From NCBI GenBank assembly GCA_011682565.1, contig JAACEJ010000027.1, positions 1 to 13,462 on the forward strand: a DNA stretch of 13,462 nt, in the 5' to 3' direction. Position numbers and translations under genes: made by a program. This stretch comes from Actinomycetota bacterium (GTDB lineage: Bacteria > Zhuqueibacterota > Zhuqueibacteria > Residuimicrobiales > Krinioviventaceae). The notes under the pieces are model-generated. The model was not told the origin of the DNA and searched no databases. It was given only the letters and a program-made list of their open reading frames with translations. This document shows, in pieces, positions 1 to 6,313 of the stretch. The first letter of the stretch is position 1. Every line of letters begins with the position of its first letter.

Positions 1-1274
1 AAATCTAATCCCTGAAAGTCGTAACTTGCCAATGTCGAATCATAGGGATTCGTTTTTGTTTTTATCAAAACATTAATTTCAAATTTAATTGCTAAAGATT
101 CATAAACACTATCTATCAAAGTAGTTCCTTTTTGAGCCAAACTCAAAAATGGCAATACTTTCAATGACATAATTTTTTGATTTGTTACCGGTGGCGTCCA
201 ATTTAGATATATTTTTTTTTCTGAATCACCATAATAACTCTCTTCAAAAAAAGCCGGAGATATTTCTTGCCATGTTTTATTATTTGCAAGTATCTTATAT
301 TGGTAGCCGTCCTTTGTCGCCCATGTGGTTGGTATTGTCTCAAATTCAGTTTCTGATGTAATAGATTTTTCAACAACCTGTACAATTGGATAAGGAGAAT
401 AAGAAACAACTTGTTTATTAACACCTCCAGAAATCTCTATTGACTGACCTGTCCCGCCATAACCTATATCTGCAATTGTTTTAGTTATTGATATTGTATT
501 TATTGCCACATAAATTCCTGTATCGTAAGTAAATTGTTGGAAATCAATTGGTAAACTTTTTGCGAGTGTATTTATATCTGTAATGTAAATATCTCCGCCT
601 TTAATTAATAAAATTGCTCCAAAAGGATTTAATATATTTTCAATTACTTGGCGTAAAGTCATTGCTTCGCCATCCTCATCATAAAAATTGGAACAATCTT
701 CATAAAGTTCATGGAATGGTGTTTTATCAGCACTTCCGGAAAAATCAGAAAAAGAAAAGGATAAATAATAAAAAACATTACCCCAAGGTAGGCCGATTTT
801 ATTAAGACAAATAAAAAGAATATCCCACAATGATTTTAGTCCCGAATAGTTACTTAAATCTGTCTGAATAAATTTAAATCTATCCAGCAAAGCCATTCCA
901 TCATTTCCATTTAAAGCCACAGGATAATTAGAATTAAATGAGAACGGCTCTCGATACATTTCTGAATTAAGAAATCCAATCCAGTTTAATATCCCTGAAA
1001 CATAATGTCTGACTTGAAACTCTAAAGGAGTTGTATGATAAAGAGAATTCAAAAACTCCATATCAGTTTCTGAAATAATATTTAAAAGACATCCAGTGCC
1101 TCTAACAGGTTGAAAAATATTATTCAGTTTTGGCAATGAAACTCTAAAAGGATTTGAAGCTCCAGTTATCTCTTGTGCTGTAATTATGTCAGTAGTGTCT
1201 TGCCAAATCTCAACGATATTATTCCTTCCTTTTATAGAGATAAAACTAAAATAATATTTCTTTTGATACGCCAT
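1..1274 (-). CDS. Tail-tip / baseplate-type protein (C-terminus outside the window)
   Basis: I translated this frame by hand from an ATG at 1274-1272. It stays open for 424 codons to the left edge without a stop, so the gene is truncated by the window. The start is 4 bases after the tape measure stop (TGA, 1281-1279) and is preceded by AGGATGA, a usable ribosome binding site. The protein begins MAYQKKYYFSFISIKG. It has a region around residues 75-125 (Trp-Ile-Gly-Phe-Leu, then Tyr-Arg-Glu-Pro-Phe, then a Gly-Asn-Asp-Gly turn) that resembles, from memory, tail proteins encoded right after the tape measure gene in Bacteroidota siphophages. No signal peptide, membrane segment or enzyme motif is seen. 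By position it should be a distal tail or baseplate-hub protein; the exact family is not certain. Shorter frames in this stretch on either strand are shadows. Confidence 0.75.
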   Translation of the reverse strand, partial: MAYQKKYYFSFISIKGRNNIVEIWQDTTDIITAQEITGASNPFRVSLPKLNNIFQPVRGTGCLLNIISETDMEFLNSLYHTTPLEFQVRHYVSGILNWIGFLNSEMYREPFSFNSNYPVALNGNDGMALLDRFKFIQTDLSNYSGLKSLWDILFICLNKIGLPWGNVFYYLSFSFSDFSGSADKTPFHELYEDCSNFYDEDGEAMTLRQVIENILNPFGAILLIKGGDIYITDINTLAKSLPIDFQQFTYDTGIYVAINTISITKTIADIGYGGTGQSIEISGGVNKQVVSYSPYPIVQVVEKSITSETEFETIPTTWATKDGYQYKILANNKTWQEISPAFFEESYYGDSEKKIYLNWTPPVTNQKIMSLKVLPFLSLAQKGTTLIDSVYESLAIKFEINVLIKTKTNPYDSTLASYDFQGLD

Positions 1275-1278
1275 TTTT

Positions 1279-3081
1279 TCATCCTATTAATTTATTCATC
1301 CTATCTGTATTTATCAATGCTCCTTTTAAAACCGTACCATCCAACTCAAAAACAACTTTTCCTTGTAATATAGTCGCTGCCTGAGATGAATGAGGCGAAT
1401 ATCCGGAAGCGGGTATGTATCCTCCTGCACCCCCACCACCTGATAATCCTTTTTTCCCAAGGCTCGATATTGCCGCTCCGGCTGCAACCATTGCTATTCC
1501 GGCGGCTAAAACTACTGGCCAAGCGGCAGGGTCTCCTATGTTCATTGCAACAAGTGCCATGTTTACAGCATATGTTATCAAAAGACTACCCATTTGTTCC
1601 AAAAACCTACCAACAGTCTGTAATATTTGCGCTCCAAATTCTTTCCCTGTTATTTCACTGGCTGCCAGTTCTCCTAATCCCTCGGCCATTGTTGAAATTG
1701 CAGAAGCCAATCCCTGAGCAATTAAATTTGTAAGATTGTCATTAAATTGTGCTGTAATCTGTAATTGTTTCGCTAAAACCTTATTAAAACTACTAAAATC
1801 AGGCGGTTTCACAACTATATCAGCATTCGGATTCAGACCATCGGCAATATTTCCGTTAATACCTTTCGGTTTAAGCGTACCGACTGGCGTTTCCGTTCCA
1901 TGACCTTTCATTTTCTGATAGGCAGCATCAGCGGTTTCAATAGCTTTTTGAAGTTTATTGAATTTATCCAAAAAATCCTGTGCGCTTTTTTCGCCGTGGA
2001 ATTTACCGCCCTTTGCCATAAAGTCATTTAATGCTTTATGTGCATCCTGAGCGGCTATTTTCGCTGCTTTTAATAATGTAACTGCTTTAACAATTGGTTT
2101 TGTGTCCGGATTTGATAGTTTTATTTTCTTAATTGCAGCGTTTAACTTTTCTATATTCTCACGTGCCACATCTGTAACTCCAGCAAAAAATCCTTCTTTA
2201 TCTTTATTCCCCTCTGCTTTAGCTTTTTTATAACTATCTAAAAATATTTTAAATTGCTTTTGAGTTATATCTAATTCAGTTTGTAAATCTTTTAGATTTG
2301 CATTTTTTAACCAATCTTTTGTAAAAATGCCTTCATCTGTAAATTTTTTGATTTTTTTTATCTTGTTCTCAACACCTCCAAGGAATTTAGTAAGCAACCG
2401 GATTAATGCCAGATTTACCGGACTGACTAACCTTTTACCGAATGCTTCCTCTAAATCCCCCCAAGCATTTTTTAACTGTGTAATGCCACCTGTTCCAGCT
2501 TTTGCCGCTGCTACTGACTGTCCAGCAAACGCTTTTGATAATCCATTAACAACAGATGTTAATCTTTCTTGTGAACCTACCGCCCCTTTTACCTGTATTC
2601 CATACCGTGTAAGTGCGTTCGTTGAACTTCCCAAAGTCTTAGAAACTAAATCAGCAGCGGCAGCAAGCGGCATCATTTTAGCACTGGCAAAATCCTGTAC
2701 CAATGGAATTACTTCTTTAATTTGGTCTTTTTCACGGACAAAAGCAGCTATAAGAGCTTGCGCACGGATAGTGTCCTCATCTCCAAAAAGAGTTATCTTT
2801 TGTAATTGTTGGGCTTGATGTATTAAATCCTGTTGAGCTGCTTTTCTGCCTTTCAAAGCGACAAGCAATTGTGTTTCAGCTTGTGCCTGAATATTATATT
2901 TCTCGAGTGCTATTTTAGAAAACCTAATAATAGCCCCCACGGCAAAAGCCCCGGCAATAATACCACCGAGTTTTTTCATAGACGACCCAAAAGAATTAGT
3001 TTTCTTTTTGGCTTGGTCTATGCCTTTATCAAACCCTTCTTTTTTTATTCCGAGTTTTACATATAAATCTGCTAATTTCAT
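1279..3081 (-). CDS. Tail tape measure protein (600 aa)
   Basis: This is the longest gene of the tail module and follows the tail chaperone pair, the standard place for a tape measure. Residues 1-35 (MKLADLYVKLGIKKEGFDKG) match the usual tape measure opening, followed by a hydrophobic stretch at about 38-54. The middle is Lys/Ala/Gln-rich and largely helical, with the phage-typical Ala-Arg-Tyr-Gly-Ile-Gln-Val-Lys-type motif near residues 155-165. Two more hydrophobic segments lie at about 498-516 and 520-541, followed by a Gly-rich linker and a short beta-type C-terminus (VVFELDGTVLKGAL). Such segments are thought to help in DNA passage through the host membrane. At roughly 0.15 nm per residue, a known rule of thumb, 600 residues suggest a tail near 90 nm. 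The gene starts 32 bases after the chaperone stop, downstream of a terminator-like hairpin. Confidence 0.88.
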   Translation of the reverse strand: MKLADLYVKLGIKKEGFDKGIDQAKKKTNSFGSSMKKLGGIIAGAFAVGAIIRFSKIALEKYNIQAQAETQLLVALKGRKAAQQDLIHQAQQLQKITLFGDEDTIRAQALIAAFVREKDQIKEVIPLVQDFASAKMMPLAAAADLVSKTLGSSTNALTRYGIQVKGAVGSQERLTSVVNGLSKAFAGQSVAAAKAGTGGITQLKNAWGDLEEAFGKRLVSPVNLALIRLLTKFLGGVENKIKKIKKFTDEGIFTKDWLKNANLKDLQTELDITQKQFKIFLDSYKKAKAEGNKDKEGFFAGVTDVARENIEKLNAAIKKIKLSNPDTKPIVKAVTLLKAAKIAAQDAHKALNDFMAKGGKFHGEKSAQDFLDKFNKLQKAIETADAAYQKMKGHGTETPVGTLKPKGINGNIADGLNPNADIVVKPPDFSSFNKVLAKQLQITAQFNDNLTNLIAQGLASAISTMAEGLGELAASEITGKEFGAQILQTVGRFLEQMGSLLITYAVNMALVAMNIGDPAAWPVVLAAGIAMVAAGAAISSLGKKGLSGGGGAGGYIPASGYSPHSSQAATILQGKVVFELDGTVLKGALINTDRMNKLIG

Positions 3082-3096
3082 GGCTCTAAAATTAAT

Positions 3097-3125
3097 AAAA
3101 AAAGGCGGGCAATCTACCCACCTTT
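3097..3125 (-). terminator. Intrinsic terminator between tail chaperone and tape measure genes
   Basis: Read on the minus strand, GGTGGG (3122-3117) pairs with CCCGCC (3109-3104) with one G-U pair. The loop is 7 bases and holds the chaperone-GT stop codon TAG (3116-3114). Three flanking A-T pairs lengthen the stem, and a run of seven T follows (3103-3097). This is a textbook rho-independent terminator for minus-strand transcription. It lies inside a tail operon, so it may act partially, lowering the tape measure level relative to tail tube and chaperone. Confidence 0.65.
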
Positions 3126-3805
3126 ACTAAAATATTTTTCCATCCGTGCATTTCGGGCGTAAATTTCTTCAATATCCAACGGTTCCGCTTCTATTTCATC
3201 AATCGACAACGGCCATAAATCGTGAGCTGACTTCGGATGTTTCGACCATTGATTGTATTGCAAAAGAAACAAAGACCGGAAATTTGAAGCCGTTATATCC
3301 CTGTTCGTGATGTATGCTTGAACGATTGTAAACGTCTCCGCCGGTGTCAATCTAAAGAACTCGTCCTTTTTTATTCCGGCCACCCCGATACAAAAGGCGT
3401 AATCTTCGGAATAATTTACTTTTTTCTCTTTCTCACCGGCTTTTTTTTTTCAGATGTCATCCCAAAAGTCTGAGATTCCTTCCACGTTTTCATCAACCGC
3501 TGTTGGTTTTCCGCCGGTGCTGTTGCTATTGCAATTTTTAATCCTGTTTGCGTGAAATTCTCTTTTTTCCGTTCTAACATACAATAGGCCTTAGCAGAAA
3601 AGAACAGCATTTCATTAACCAAAACGGTCTGCCCTTTTTCTTCAATCCATTTATTATAATCGTCTGAAGTGCTAATGTTAGCATCTTCCCGGAATAGGAA
3701 AATCGACAAGTTAGTAAACGAAAAGCCAATTTTCCGATTTATTGAAAACCTAAGTCCAAGCCAATAGACCGGATAAGGGAGTGATAATGTTAATGAATCA
3801 TGCAT
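3114..3805 (-). CDS. Tail assembly chaperone GT, -1 frameshift fusion (about 230 aa)
   Basis: The second chaperone frame (ending TAG at 3116-3114) has no credible start of its own. It contains a GTG at 3383, but the frame is open upstream of it and overlaps the end of the G gene. A -1 slip on A AAA AAG (3446-3440) after Lys122 of G joins the frames: 122 residues of G, then 19 residues read through the overlap (starting Ala-Gly-Glu-Lys), then the 89 residues from Val at 3383. The T part carries the sequence FFRLTPAETF, like the 'F-x-x-LTP-E' motif of lambda gpGT-type T domains, which bind tail tube protein. In lambda and relatives such fusions form at low frequency and load the tape measure. 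The sequence shows the overlap, slippery site and position; the function is inferred from them. Confidence 0.72.
3416..3805 (-). CDS. Tail assembly chaperone G-like protein (129 aa)
   Basis: The ATG at 3805-3803 is 1 base after the stop of the small membrane protein gene. The protein lies between the major tail protein and tape measure genes, where gpG-type tail chaperones sit. It has no signal peptide. Its N-terminal 40 residues are rich in aromatic residues, the middle is acidic and mixed helical, and the C-terminus is a very basic tail (KKKPVRKRKK). The A10 run at 3450-3441 encodes part of that tail and contains the frameshift heptamer. The primary sequence does not match a family I can name with certainty; the assignment rests on position and on the frameshift into the T domain. 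Termination at TAA (3418-3416) gives this shorter product. Confidence 0.68.
   Translation of the reverse strand: MHDSLTLSLPYPVYWLGLRFSINRKIGFSFTNLSIFLFREDANISTSDDYNKWIEEKGQTVLVNEMLFFSAKAYCMLERKKENFTQTGLKIAIATAPAENQQRLMKTWKESQTFGMTSEKKKPVRKRKK
3440..3446 (-). promoter_or_regulatory. -1 programmed frameshift site, A AAA AAG
   Basis: On the minus strand the zero-frame codons are AAA (3445-3443) and AAG (3442-3440) preceded by A (3446). This is the heptamer used in Escherichia coli dnaX, one of the strongest bacterial -1 slippery sites. It is inside a run of ten A (3450-3441), so polymerase slippage could also make the same product. The zero-frame stop is 22 bases further on. I did not find a convincing downstream pseudoknot or an upstream Shine-Dalgarno stimulator by eye. 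Confidence 0.7.
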
Positions 3806-3806
3806 A

Positions 3807-3968
3807 TCAATAGAATATTAATAACCCGACAATAACAACAACCGAAATTATAATCACCCAATTTCTGATTTGCTTATACAATCGGATAATATCCTTTTGA
3901 TTTGCTATTTGTCTGGATTGATTCTTAATAACATTGCTTTGCGTCCATATGTAATCTTTTTCAGACAT
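3807..3968 (-). CDS. Small single-span membrane protein (53 aa)
   Basis: This short frame starts at ATG 3968-3966, which overlaps by one base the TAA stop of the major tail protein gene (TAATG), and ends at TGA 3809-3807. The first 35 residues are polar and basic, probably helical (Gln/Asn/Lys/Arg-rich). Residues 37-53 (WVIIISVVVIVGLLIFY) form one hydrophobic segment that reaches the C-terminus, so a tail-anchored protein with its N-terminus in the cytoplasm is likely. The translational coupling on both sides supports a real gene. Its role is unknown. A membrane protein between tail tube and tail chaperone genes is not part of the classic order. A holin is possible but the tail-module position argues against it. 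Confidence 0.7.
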   Translation of the reverse strand: MSEKDYIWTQSNVIKNQSRQIANQKDIIRLYKQIRNWVIIISVVVIVGLLIFY

Positions 3969-4399
3969 TACACGCTGGTGGTTTCAGTAACCGCTCCGGT
4001 AATCTGCAAATCACATGAAAATGAGTTCGATGCATTGTCGCCCCAATCAGATGATAGGTTAGAGATTAAAGCACTTGCAGTAATCAATTCAGAACCCGTT
4101 TGTGGTGTCGTTCCGGTTTCGTCGGTATATTCCGCAAATGTTACGGCAACTGCTGTTCTGGCTTCTTGTGCTGCGAACAATTCCCAATATCCCTTATCGG
4201 TAGATTCAAGGGCTGTCCCGGCAATACCAGCAACAGTCATAGTCTTGTTAGACCTACCGGCCACAAATTCAGACTCATTACCGGTGGTCTTTGAACTTGT
4301 TTCTATCATGGTTGTGGTAGATTTAAAACTCAGTGCGTTTTGTCCTACAAGCAGACCAGCGGCCAACTTTAATAGTACGAATGTTCCAATTTTTGACAT
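3968..4399 (-). CDS. Major tail tube protein (143 aa)
   Basis: The protein begins MSKIGTFVLLKLAAGLLVG and has the look of the TP901-1-type major tail protein family. It has a short N-terminal beta strand, a central part rich in Thr/Ser/Gly (including FVAGRSNKTMTVAG), an aromatic-acidic stretch (GYWELFAAQEARTAVAV), and a C-terminal domain with the Ser-Phe-Ser-Cys-Asp-Leu-Gln-Ile-Thr-Gly strand typical of tail tubes. The length fits. It builds the hexameric rings of the tail tube. The gene follows the tail terminator-like gene after a gap of 34 bases, the longest gap nearby, with a possible -7 promoter element in it. A long plus-strand open frame over the same bases is a shadow. Confidence 0.82.
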   Translation of the reverse strand: MSKIGTFVLLKLAAGLLVGQNALSFKSTTTMIETSSKTTGNESEFVAGRSNKTMTVAGIAGTALESTDKGYWELFAAQEARTAVAVTFAEYTDETGTTPQTGSELITASALISNLSSDWGDNASNSFSCDLQITGAVTETTSV

Positions 4400-4428
4400 A
4401 ATTTCTCTGTTTTAGTTTTTCAAAAATA

Positions 4429-4436
4429 CAAATTTA
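4429..4436 (-). promoter_or_regulatory. Possible Bacteroidota -7 element before the major tail protein gene
   Basis: The minus strand reads TAAATTTG here, a perfect TAnnTTTG -7 element, 29 bases before the ATG at 4399. It also contains the stop codon of the upstream gene. No good -33 TTG is found at the usual 19-21 base spacing; the nearest ATTG is 24 bases away (4464-4461). An extra promoter for an abundant tail tube protein is plausible, but the match may be chance in AT-rich DNA. Confidence 0.35.
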
Positions 4437-4835
4437 TTCAATTAAAAAAAATAATCTTATCAATCCAACGTTAATTATTCCCGTTTCAGTCAATATTTCG
4501 GTAGTATTTGTACTGTTCAGCATGCAAGATTCAATCTTATAAGGACTTTCCAAAGCAAATGGGCTGCCATTATTTACCAACCCCAGAATATTATCGGTAT
4601 CAGTATATAAATTCCCTAATCCTGGAGCGTCTTTATAGATAACCTGAATAAGAGTGTCGATATTGTACCGATAACTCGTCTTTGAGCCGATTTCTTCCTG
4701 ATACATTTCGGAAATATAAACATATGGATAAGTAACCGATTTTGATTTTGGTATCCGTGAAAAAACATCTTTTCCGGTCGCTGTCTTTAGTGCCGGTACG
4801 AGTGCTTTCAATAATATCGGTCTTAAATCTTTCAT
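4434..4835 (-). CDS. Tail terminator / tail completion-like protein (133 aa)
   Basis: The ATG at 4835 overlaps the stop of the gp10-like gene by 4 bases (ATGA). The protein begins MKDLRPILLKALVPALKTATG, then has a Pro-rich turn and 'YPYVYISEMYQEEIGSKTSY', followed by strands that suggest the small alpha-beta fold of DUF3168 / gpU / SPP1 gp17-type proteins. In those families the protein caps the tail tube and joins it to the head. Order (connector, closure, gp10-like, this gene, tail tube) is the classic one and supports the call. Similarity at sequence level is modest. Confidence 0.7.
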   Translation of the reverse strand: MKDLRPILLKALVPALKTATGKDVFSRIPKSKSVTYPYVYISEMYQEEIGSKTSYRYNIDTLIQVIYKDAPGLGNLYTDTDNILGLVNNGSPFALESPYKIESCMLNSTNTTEILTETGIINVGLIRLFFLIE

Positions 4836-5275
4836 TTCTTACGTTTTAAATCTTCACGCATCTGCTCGCCTATCGTTTTCGTTACGTCCACATTTTTCAC
4901 AGCCCAATATAAAAAACTATCCATCACCTCTATTTTCTCTGCATAATCTACATTCGTCCCTACGGCTATTTGGTCTTTCACAAGGCCAGTAGTTGACAAA
5001 TCCGAAGTGTATGCGTTTCCTTTACTGTCCGAATATGAACGCTGATTGTTGTTATTGATAATCGGCTTTTTACCTTTCACGTAGATTGAATTTCTGAGCC
5101 GGGAGGTTACAATATGGCCTTTCGCCTTAATCCTATTTTGAGCGGTGGTCTTTATTTTCATCCCGATTTTTGCCAAAGCAGCAATAGAAGATTTGCCCAT
5201 AATCATTTTGAGATGGTCAAACTGCTTATTAAGCCGCTCCTGACTCGCCTGGTCTATTTCAATCTGTACGCCCAT
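4832..5275 (-). CDS. HK97 gp10-like neck / tail completion protein (147 aa)
   Basis: The protein begins MGVQIEIDQASQERLNKQF and has a long N-terminal helix, a basic helix containing KTTAQNRIKAKGHIVTSRLR, and the closing motif VGTNVDYAEKIE, which is typical of the HK97 gp10 family (the 'G-x-x-V-x-Y-A' motif). The family is a neck component linking head and tail. The start overlaps the head closure gene by 17 bases and the end overlaps the next gene by 4 bases, showing translational coupling. The length matches the family (about 130-160 residues). The C-terminus is strongly basic. Confidence 0.82.
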   Translation of the reverse strand: MGVQIEIDQASQERLNKQFDHLKMIMGKSSIAALAKIGMKIKTTAQNRIKAKGHIVTSRLRNSIYVKGKKPIINNNNQRSYSDSKGNAYTSDLSTTGLVKDQIAVGTNVDYAEKIEVMDSFLYWAVKNVDVTKTIGEQMREDLKRKK

Positions 5276-5582
5276 CTGCTATTATTTTTGTACTCGTTTT
5301 GTTTTCGTGAATTATAGAGATAATCCGTAAAGCCTGACCCTCAAAAACAAGGCTGTTATGTTGTGCTAAATCTTTTCCATTTTGGTATCGGATTGTAAAT
5401 TCAAAACTTATCGTCCCGGATTCCAATCCATAAAGCAGTTGTTCTTTCATGGATAGCTGCCTTTTCTTCGTCCATGTTTCTACCGATGTCGAAGCGGCGG
5501 CAGTAAAACCTCCAATGTTGTCATCTGTCAGCGCACCGGGTGAAACTATCGTTAATCTTCTATTTAGTTTGCCAATATTCAT
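5259..5582 (-). CDS. Head closure protein, SPP1 gp16 / head-tail joining family (107 aa)
   Basis: The ATG at 5582 overlaps the TAA of the connector gene by one base. The N-terminus MNIGKLNRRLTIVSP is the hallmark of this family ('i-g-x-L-x-x-R-i-x-I'), followed by an Asp-rich turn (TDDNIGGF), the strand region VETWTKKRQL (the usual 'x-x-x-W-a-x-v'), and near the C-terminus the FEGQALRIISI strand that matches the family's 'f-x-G-x-x-y-x-I'. These small beta-barrel proteins close the portal channel after packaging and form the tail docking surface. Length and position are as expected. Confidence 0.86.
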   Translation of the reverse strand: MNIGKLNRRLTIVSPGALTDDNIGGFTAAASTSVETWTKKRQLSMKEQLLYGLESGTISFEFTIRYQNGKDLAQHNSLVFEGQALRIISIIHENKTSTKIIADGRTD

Positions 5583-6079
5583 TATCGGTACACTTTATAA
5601 GGTAGCAGTTGCGCCATTGCCGTAGGTGATAGTTCCTGATTGTTACGGTTTTCGTACATATCGGCAATTATCTTTAATAATATAGGCTTCATGCCATCCG
5701 GTAAATTCCCGGTAGTTGTGTAAGCTACCTCAATTGTAAAATCTGAAAGCGTTTGTACTAAGTCCAAATTCACTGAAAATTGAACAAGTCCGGTTTGGGT
5801 AAAATCCGTTGTGGTAACATCGTTAATCTTTACCGTATTAATTGCGCTATGTTCAGGATATGGAAGCAGATAACTTGTACTTTGCTCGTCATTGAAATAC
5901 GTTATCGTCTTAGCAATTAATGACCGGTTACAAAATCGTTCAGCAAAAGCACGTGCGGAGGTTATCAGAGAGGTTATATAATCGTCCTCTGTCGAATAAT
6001 CAACTTTCAGAGCTGCTTTTGCCTCTGCCAATGTTACCGGTTCCGTGCCGCTATTTACAGATTTTGTTTGAAACGACAT
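5582..6079 (-). CDS. Head-tail connector, HK97 gp6-like (165 aa)
   Basis: The protein has the pattern EPVTLAEAKAALKVDYSTEDDYITSL near its N-terminus, then ARAFAERFCNRSL, the standard helical opening of gp6/gp15-like connectors ('L-x-E-a-K-x-x-L-r-v-d-x-x-x-d-D-x-x-I'). The middle forms strands and the C-terminus is a helix with 'KPILLKIIADMYENR', followed by a tail ending in PYKVYR. In relatives it forms a dodecameric ring under the portal. The ATG (6079-6077) overlaps the stop of the 55-residue gene by one base (TAATG). Confidence 0.87.
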   Translation of the reverse strand: MSFQTKSVNSGTEPVTLAEAKAALKVDYSTEDDYITSLITSARAFAERFCNRSLIAKTITYFNDEQSTSYLLPYPEHSAINTVKINDVTTTDFTQTGLVQFSVNLDLVQTLSDFTIEVAYTTTGNLPDGMKPILLKIIADMYENRNNQELSPTAMAQLLPYKVYR

Positions 6080-6246
6080 TATTTTTTCCTTTTGTATTTA
6101 GGTGCAACGGCTTTGTTTTCGGCTTTAACTATCACCTTTTTACCGATTCCTTCCGTCTCGATAAATTCATCGAATACATCACGGACTTCGAGCATCTCAC
6201 CTATTAAATGCCCATTGTAGTTTTTTAATAGCTTGAATTTTGACAT
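6079..6246 (-). CDS. Small hypothetical protein in the connector block (55 aa)
   Basis: This frame starts at ATG 6246-6244 and ends at TAA 6081-6079, overlapping the connector start by one base. It begins MSKFKLLKNYNGHLIGEML and ends in a basic tail (APKYKRKK). A Tyr-Asn-Gly-His then Gly-Glu-Met-Leu-Glu-Val pattern followed by an acidic helix looks like the small proteins often found just before connector genes in Bacteroidota and other phages, which may adopt a small barrel. Function is unknown. The tight coupling to the connector gene is the main reason to believe it. Confidence 0.7.
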   Translation of the reverse strand: MSKFKLLKNYNGHLIGEMLEVRDVFDEFIETEGIGKKVIVKAENKAVAPKYKRKK

Positions 6247-6268
6247 GATTTTTCAATTTAAAATGTGA

Positions 6269-6311
6269 ACCGTACGGAGGAATCGAACCTCCGTAAAATT
6301 CCAAATACGGT
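6269..6311 (-). other. tRNA-like acceptor/T-arm element (minihelix) between two genes
   Basis: Read on the minus strand, GGAGG (6292-6288), loop TTCGATT (6287-6281) and CCTCC (6280-6276) form a perfect T-arm, including the conserved G-TTC-R-A pattern. It continues into GTACGGT (6275-6269), which pairs with ACCGTAT (6311-6305) over 7 bases (one G-U), as an acceptor stem would. Only 12 bases (6304-6293) lie between the 5' acceptor strand and the T-arm, so D and anticodon arms are absent. It begins two bases after the stop of the secreted-protein gene. A competing 8-bp hairpin (6295-6288 with 6280-6273) is also possible. There is no T-tract after it, so it is not a simple terminator. It is either a tRNA remnant or a processing signal. 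Confidence 0.5.
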
Positions 6312-6313
6312 TA

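Noticed and set aside
211..219. A9 run on the minus strand in the tail-tip gene as a second frameshift site
   Set aside because: The zero frame continues for the rest of the window and no useful alternative frame follows.
203..424. 73-codon minus-strand frame
   Set aside because: It overlaps, in another frame, the tail-tip gene that stays open from 1274 to the left edge; no coding signal of its own.
2327..2818. 163-codon plus-strand open frame inside the tape measure gene
   Set aside because: Low-complexity composition mirrors the tape measure codons; no motif, no promoter element seen.
3114..3383. Independent 89-residue gene starting at GTG 3383
   Set aside because: The frame is open upstream into the A10 run, the residues before the GTG fit the chaperone T region, and there is no ribosome binding site; the frameshift product explains it better.
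3870..4415. 181-codon plus-strand open frame
   Set aside because: It covers the major tail protein and part of the small membrane gene antisense, shows no family motif and no promoter, and is a shadow of real minus-strand genes.
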